Positions 7,716-11,523 of a stretch of DNA of 11,523 nt are shown here, piece by piece (position 1 is the stretch's first letter; each line of letters opens with the position of its first letter). The DNA lies in NCBI GenBank assembly GCA_003488145.1, contig DNMQ01000252.1, positions 1 to 11,523 of the forward strand. The letters are read 5' to 3'. The notes beneath the pieces are model-generated. The model was not told where the DNA came from. It saw only the letters and a program-made list of their open reading frames with translations, and searched no databases. This DNA is from Pseudomonas sp. (lineage in GTDB: Bacteria > Pseudomonadota > Gammaproteobacteria > Pseudomonadales > Pseudomonadaceae). The translations under genes and the position numbers were made by a program.

Positions 7716-7768
7716 GCGCTACAGCTCGGTCAGCGCCCTGCCGATTGGCGGAGGCTCCATGCGCCTGA
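7712..7768 (+). CDS. Possible 18-codon coupling ORF bridging waaG and waaP
   Basis: An ATG overlapping the waaG stop as ATGA opens an 18-residue frame (MSATARSAPCRLAEAPCA). It runs across the 43 bp gap, contains the waaP Shine-Dalgarno GGAGG and the waaP ATG at 7759, and stops as TGATG on the second in-frame ATG of waaP (7768). The peptide resembles nothing I know. The frame could simply carry ribosomes from waaG to waaP, or be chance. Confidence 0.25.
   Translation: MSATARSAPCRLAEAPCA
7750..7754 (+). promoter_or_regulatory. Ribosome binding site of waaP
   Basis: GGAGG is followed by a short four-base spacer to the ATG at 7759, and by 13 bases to an in-frame ATG at 7768. Neither spacing is ideal. 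The first is preferred because MRLMLLEPFKSLW aligns with the known pseudomonad WaaP N-terminus. Confidence 0.6.
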
Positions 7769-8565
7769 TGCTATTGGAGCCGTTCAAAAGCCTCTGGCAC
7801 GGCGAGGACCCGTTCGTCGAAGTCGAGCGTCTCGACGGGCAGGTGTACCGCGAGCTGGAGGGGCGACGCACGCTGCGTACCGAAGTCGGCGGGCAGGGTT
7901 ACTTCGTCAAGATCCACCGTGGCATCGGTTGGGCGGAAATCGCCAAGAACCTGCTTACGGCAAAGGCGCCCGTCCTTGGTGCGGGCCAGGAATGGCGAGC
8001 GATCCAGCGGTTGCACGAAGTGGGTGTGCCGACCATGATCGCGGTGGCTTACGGCGAACGCGGAGCCAATCCGGCCAGCCAGCATTCGTTCATCATCACC
8101 GAAGAACTGGCCCCGACCGTCAGCCTTGAGGACTTCACGGCTAACTGGCTGGAACAGCCACCCGCACCGTCGCTCAAGCGCGCCCTTATCGCCGAAGTCG
8201 CCCGCATGGCTGGCACAATGCATCGCGCCGGCGTCAATCATCGCGATTTCTACATCTGCCACTTTCTGCTGCATACCGACAAGCCGGTGACAGCAAGTGA
8301 TTTCCGCCTGTCGCTGATCGATCTGCACCGTGCACAGGTCCGCACCACCACGCCCTCCCGCTGGCGCAACAAGGACTTGGCGGGGCTGTACTTCTCGGCA
8401 ATCGAGATCGGCCTGACCCGCGGCGACAAGCTGCGCTTTCTTCGCGAATACTTCCAGCGACCACTGCGCGAGATTCTGCGTGACGAAGCGACCTTGCTGA
8501 GCTGGCTGGAAGGCAAGGCGGAACGGCTATACAGACGCAAGCAGCGTTATGGGGATGTGCTCTGA
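7759..8565 (+). CDS. waaP: LPS inner-core heptose I kinase WaaP
   Basis: WaaP phosphorylates heptose I (O-4) of the LPS inner core with ATP in the cytoplasm. In P. aeruginosa it is needed for viability, has been reported to autophosphorylate on tyrosine, and is stabilised by acyl-carrier protein. The 268-residue protein has the family's usual length and closely follows the recalled P. aeruginosa sequence. Kinase-like elements are in order: RTEVGGQGYFVKIHRG with the ATP-binding K51, a QHSFIITEEL hinge region, the catalytic loop AGVNHRDFYICHFLL with D163, and the metal-binding LIDLHRAQ with D188, followed by RWRNKDLAGLYFSA. All key residues are present. It is the only core gene here not directly touching its upstream neighbour. 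Its stop overlaps the next start as TGATG. Confidence 0.96.
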   Translation: MRLMLLEPFKSLWHGEDPFVEVERLDGQVYRELEGRRTLRTEVGGQGYFVKIHRGIGWAEIAKNLLTAKAPVLGAGQEWRAIQRLHEVGVPTMIAVAYGERGANPASQHSFIITEELAPTVSLEDFTANWLEQPPAPSLKRALIAEVARMAGTMHRAGVNHRDFYICHFLLHTDKPVTASDFRLSLIDLHRAQVRTTTPSRWRNKDLAGLYFSAIEIGLTRGDKLRFLREYFQRPLREILRDEATLLSWLEGKAERLYRRKQRYGDVL

Positions 8566-9299
8566 TGGCGTGCTGGACTCTGCTGCCGGCCTACAGCGTG
8601 CTTGCCGATGACTTTGCCAGTCTGGATGCCGTCTTTGCCCTGCAGGGGGAGCGGCTGACCTCTGACCCGCTGTCGGAAGTGATTCGCATCGAGCGCAACG
8701 GCGTGCGCTATTACGTCAAACGCTACTGGGGTGCCGGCAAGGGCCTGCGACGTTTTATCGGTCGGCCACGGGTCAAGGCTGAATGGCAGAACCTCAAGCT
8801 GTTTCACCGCTGGGGCATACCGACAGCGCCAATCGTGGCGTACGGTCTGGAGCGTCGCGCTGGTCTGTTCCTGCGTGGGGCGCTTATTACGCGCGAGCTG
8901 GAGCAGACCGAAGACCTGGCCTTGCTCGCAAAAAACCATGACGCTCGCCTCAAGGATCCGCGCTGGGTACGGGAAGTCAGTCAACAGGCGGCGCACTCGA
9001 CACGCACCATGCACGAACACCGCTTTGCCCATAACGATCTCAAATGGCGCAATCTGTTGGTCGATCCGCAGCGTCGCCTGTACCTGATCGATTGTCCGAC
9101 CGGCTCGTTCTGGCGCGGGCCGTTCCTGCAGCATCGCATCGTCAAGGACCTGGCCTGTCTTGACAAGGTTGCGAAATATCATCTGAGTCAGACCCAGCGT
9201 CTGCGTTTCTATCTGCGGTACGCCCAGCGCGAACGGCTGACGGCGAACGACAAGCCGCGCATCCGCCAGATCGTGCATTACTTTCAGGGACGAGAATGA
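8565..9299 (+). CDS. wapP: LPS core kinase-like protein, WapP-type
   Basis: This 244-residue protein of the lipopolysaccharide kinase (Kdo/WaaP) superfamily corresponds by position and sequence to PA5008 (WapP) of P. aeruginosa, proposed to phosphorylate the inner core, probably heptose II. Visible elements are NGVRYYVKRYWG with ATP-binding K52, RPRVKAEWQNLKLFHRWGIPTAP, the hinge-like GALITRELEQTEDL, the catalytic loop RFAHNDLKWRNLL with D158 and N163, and the metal-binding YLIDCPTG with D176. The HxD-plus-N arrangement is fuller than in WaaP and resembles aminoglycoside-kinase-like proteins. It is predicted cytoplasmic, with no signal peptide or membrane segment. The start overlaps the waaP stop as TGATG and the stop overlaps the next start as ATGA, so expression is probably coupled to both. 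The superfamily is clear; the exact phosphate acceptor is inferred. Confidence 0.85.
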   Translation: MACWTLLPAYSVLADDFASLDAVFALQGERLTSDPLSEVIRIERNGVRYYVKRYWGAGKGLRRFIGRPRVKAEWQNLKLFHRWGIPTAPIVAYGLERRAGLFLRGALITRELEQTEDLALLAKNHDARLKDPRWVREVSQQAAHSTRTMHEHRFAHNDLKWRNLLVDPQRRLYLIDCPTGSFWRGPFLQHRIVKDLACLDKVAKYHLSQTQRLRFYLRYAQRERLTANDKPRIRQIVHYFQGRE

Positions 9300-10042
9300 A
9301 CGATTTCATTGGCGAGAATGATCGGGCAGTGCTCGAAGGCAATGGCCTTGCCAGCTTTGATGCGCTCTGGGCGCTCCGGCTGGAAGCGGTGGACGAGCCC
9401 AATACCGAGCGCGGAGGCTGGAGCAGTGTCTACCGGCTGGAGCTGGGCGAGACGGCTTATTACCTTAAGCGCCAGAGCAACCATCTGACCCGCAGCCTGC
9501 GGCATCCCCTTGGCGAGCCCACATTCGCCCGTGAGTTTCGCAACATCCGACGCTATCAACAGCTGGGCATTCCGACCCTGCAGGCAAGCTTTTTCGGTTG
9601 TCGCAGGCTCGCTGGCGAACAGCGGGCGATTCTGCTGACGCGGGCGCTGGATGGCTGGGAAGATCTGGATGGCTGTTTGACGCGCTGGCCGCAACTGGGC
9701 GACGCACGCCGGCAGGCAATCATTCGCGCTGTCGGCGAACTGGCCCGCGACCTTCATCAGGCCGGGCAGGTGCATGGCTGTTTTTATCCCAAGCATGTTT
9801 TCCTGCGTGAGCTGGACGGTCGCTGGCAGGCTTGCCTGATCGATCTGGAAAAGACCCGTCCCCTTCTGTTGGGGCGGCGGGATCGGATCAAGGATCTGGA
9901 GCCGCTGGTCCGTCGTGCGCGCTGTATGGGCGAGGAGGGTGTGCGGGGGTTGCTGGCCGCCTATCTGGATGATCAGCGGGCTGTCGAATCCTGGTTCCAG
10001 CGACTTGTTCAGCGCCGCAAGAACAAGGAAGCACGCGGATGA
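9296..10042 (+). CDS. wapQ: LPS core kinase-like protein, WapQ/InaA-type, with altered catalytic loop
   Basis: This 248-residue kinase-fold protein matches the position of PA5007 (WapQ) in P. aeruginosa, a putative inner-core kinase related to InaA. It shows a GWSSVYRLELGETAYYLKRQSNH glycine-loop/lysine region with K58, FAREFRNIRRYQQLGIPTL, a hinge-like RAILLTRALDGWEDL, and the metal-binding CLIDLEKTRP with D183. The catalytic loop reads QVHGCFYPKHVFL at residues 158-170. Aligned with HRDFYICHFLL of WaaP, it has HGC in place of HRD, so the catalytic aspartate is missing (C162). As I recall, other InaA/WapQ-type proteins share HGCFYPKH, so this is probably a subfamily trait rather than a mutation. 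The protein may be a pseudokinase, or may use another acid. Both ends overlap neighbours as ATGA. Confidence 0.8.
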   Translation: MNDFIGENDRAVLEGNGLASFDALWALRLEAVDEPNTERGGWSSVYRLELGETAYYLKRQSNHLTRSLRHPLGEPTFAREFRNIRRYQQLGIPTLQASFFGCRRLAGEQRAILLTRALDGWEDLDGCLTRWPQLGDARRQAIIRAVGELARDLHQAGQVHGCFYPKHVFLRELDGRWQACLIDLEKTRPLLLGRRDRIKDLEPLVRRARCMGEEGVRGLLAAYLDDQRAVESWFQRLVQRRKNKEARG

Positions 10043-11463
10043 ATCTGTCTGCTCTGGCCTCCGCCGGGCGAATGCCGGCCTTGCCGATACGACTGGCACT
10101 ACCCGATTCCGGCGTGCTTGATATCACCTGCTGGCTGCGCGTGTTGCCGGGGCAGCGTTATGTCGGTCGGGCCGTATGGAACGGGCGCAAGGTGCTGGCC
10201 AAGTTGCTGGTTGGCTCCAAGGCAGGCCGGCATTATCAGCGTGAGCGCGACGGTGCCGGCCTGCTGGCTGCCCAGGGGTTGCCGACTCCGGCGCTGGTGG
10301 CTGAGGGCTGGGAGGACGGCGAAGGTGGGTGGTTGCTGTTCGACTGGCTCGACGAAGCTGAAAGCCTCTGGGATGCCTGGCGCTCCGTTGCCGGTCAGCA
10401 GGTGCTTTCGGACGCCCAGCGAAGCGTGCTCGGGGAAGCACTTGAACTGATAGCGCAGATGCATGCGTGCGGGCTTTGGCAGGACGATCTGCACCTCGAT
10501 AATCTGTTACGCACAAGCGAACAGCTGTTCGTCGTCGATGGCGGCGGAGTCAGGAGTGAGACGCCGGGCCGCCCACTGTCGCGCGACCGGGTGGTGGAGA
10601 ATCTCGGGGTGTTCTTCGCCCAGTTACCTGCTGAGCTGGAGCCTTTCATCGAAGAGCTGCTGGTGCATTATCTGCTCGCCAACAGCGAGCATGCACTGCC
10701 GCTGGAAGCCTTGCTCAAAGAGATGCACAAGACGCGCAACTGGCGGCTGAACGACTATCTGAAAAAGGTCGCGCGCGACTGTAGCCTGTTCAGTGCGCGC
10801 ATAGGGCCTTTCTGCGCCCAGGCGGTGCGGCGCGAAGAAGAAGCAAATCTGCAGTCGCTGCTCGCCGATCCTGATGCTTTCATGGCACAAGGCACGCTGT
10901 ACAAGGGCGGCGGCACGGCCACGGTGGCGCGGGTCGAGCTGGATGGGCGGGCGCTGTTGGTCAAGCGCTACAACATTAAAAGCTTCCTGCACTGGCTCAA
11001 GCGTTTCTGGCGTCCGAGCCGGGCCTGGCACAGCTGGGTCGAAGGCAATCGTTTGGACTTCCTGGGTATCGCCACGCCCCGGCTGCTCGCGGTGAAGGAG
11101 CGGCGCTGGTTTTGGTTGCGTGGCAAGGCCTGGCTGATTACCGAGCTGCTTGCCGGAGAAGACCTGATTGCCCGCTGGCAGCCGTATCTGAACAGCATGC
11201 CTCCCGAAGAGGAGCTGCAGGCGCTGGATAGGCTTTTTGCCAGGCTGATTGGCGAGCGCATCAGCCACGGTGATCTCAAGGGGCATAACCTGTTCTGGGA
11301 GAACGGTCGCTGGACGCTGATCGATCTTGATGCGGTACAGCAGCACAGCAGTGCTGCTGCCTTTGCGCGTGGCTATGCACGGGATCGGGCGCGCCTACTG
11401 CGCAATTGGCCGTCTGATTCAGCACTGTATCGTCTGCTCGACGAACGTTTGCCCCGGCTGTGA
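10039..11463 (+). CDS. Tandem double kinase-fold protein of the LPS core operon (PA5006-like)
   Basis: This 474-residue protein contains two kinase-like domains and corresponds to PA5006 of P. aeruginosa by position. The N-terminal domain (about 30-200) has a VGRAVWNGRKVLAKLLVG lysine region with K55, hinge-like GGWLLFDWLDE, a catalytic loop LWQDDLHLDNLLR with D150 and N155, and VVDGGG with D167. Its HxD histidine is replaced by Q148. A helical linker (about 200-290) leads to the C-terminal domain, which has YKGGGTATVARVELDGRALLVKRYN with K309, AWLITELLAGEDL, a canonical loop ISHGDLKGHNLF with D412 and N417, and LIDLDAV with D429. Both halves retain the lysine, both aspartates and the loop asparagine. 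The start overlaps the wapQ stop as ATGA, with AAGGAA eight bases upstream. It probably acts on the LPS core, but its substrate cannot be read from sequence. Confidence 0.85.
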   Translation: MNLSALASAGRMPALPIRLALPDSGVLDITCWLRVLPGQRYVGRAVWNGRKVLAKLLVGSKAGRHYQRERDGAGLLAAQGLPTPALVAEGWEDGEGGWLLFDWLDEAESLWDAWRSVAGQQVLSDAQRSVLGEALELIAQMHACGLWQDDLHLDNLLRTSEQLFVVDGGGVRSETPGRPLSRDRVVENLGVFFAQLPAELEPFIEELLVHYLLANSEHALPLEALLKEMHKTRNWRLNDYLKKVARDCSLFSARIGPFCAQAVRREEEANLQSLLADPDAFMAQGTLYKGGGTATVARVELDGRALLVKRYNIKSFLHWLKRFWRPSRAWHSWVEGNRLDFLGIATPRLLAVKERRWFWLRGKAWLITELLAGEDLIARWQPYLNSMPPEEELQALDRLFARLIGERISHGDLKGHNLFWENGRWTLIDLDAVQQHSSAAAFARGYARDRARLLRNWPSDSALYRLLDERLPRL

Positions 11464-11523
11464 AGGCTCGATTCAGTGCGTGCCGTTCGGCGATGCGCCG
11501 TTCGTCCTGATGCTTCGAGGCGG

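Noticed and set aside
7759..11463. Kinase cluster as a horizontally acquired or defence system
   Set aside because: Composition looks like the rest of the window, no mobile genes or repeats flank it, and gene order matches the conserved pseudomonad LPS core locus.
11464..11523. Start of another gene, or a terminator, in the last 60 bases
   Set aside because: There is no good Shine-Dalgarno plus start, no recognisable protein, and only a four-base-pair GGCG/CGCC stem. P. aeruginosa synteny suggests another LPS gene next, but it cannot be supported here.

Overview
The window looks like chromosomal DNA of a Pseudomonas-group gammaproteobacterium (Pseudomonas or Stutzerimonas). GC is high, and the protein sequences and gene order resemble the P. 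aeruginosa block aceE - glnE - ilvE - waaF - waaC - waaG - waaP - wapP - wapQ - double-kinase gene (PA5015 to PA5006) as I remember it. No database search was run, so the genus is inferred from recalled sequences and synteny.

Layout. Positions 1-293, minus strand: the first 97 codons of aceE (pyruvate dehydrogenase E1), running off the left edge. Positions 294-562: a divergent intergenic region holding two near-identical 13-15 bp palindromes in opposite orientation (405-419 and 458-472), probably operators of a FadR-subfamily GntR regulator. Everything to the right is on the plus strand. glnE (glutamine synthetase adenylylation/deadenylylation) is at 563-3508 and ilvE (branched-chain aminotransferase) at 3557-4480. 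After a 77 bp gap containing a long imperfect hairpin comes a tightly packed LPS-core block: waaF 4558-5592, waaC 5593-6594, waaG 6594-7715, waaP 7759-8565, a wapP-like gene 8565-9299, a wapQ-like gene 9296-10042, and a double-kinase-domain gene 10039-11463. The last 60 bases hold nothing I can identify.

How the genes work together. WaaC adds the first heptose to Kdo2-lipid A and WaaF the second. WaaG adds the first outer-core hexose. WaaP and the three following kinase-fold proteins are placed to phosphorylate the heptoses. Inner-core phosphates bind divalent cations and stabilise the outer membrane in pseudomonads. From waaF onward the junctions are abutting, TGATG (1 nt overlap) or ATGA (4 nt overlap), except for a 43 bp gap before waaP that is itself bridged by an 18-codon reading frame. 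This points to one translationally coupled operon.

The most notable part is the right third: four consecutive genes encode five kinase-fold domains. One of them (the wapQ-like protein) has HGC where the catalytic HRD aspartate belongs, and another (the N-terminal half of the last gene) has QDD in place of HxD. The region is conserved in pseudomonads rather than newly acquired. I see no mobile element, tRNA, rRNA or CRISPR array.
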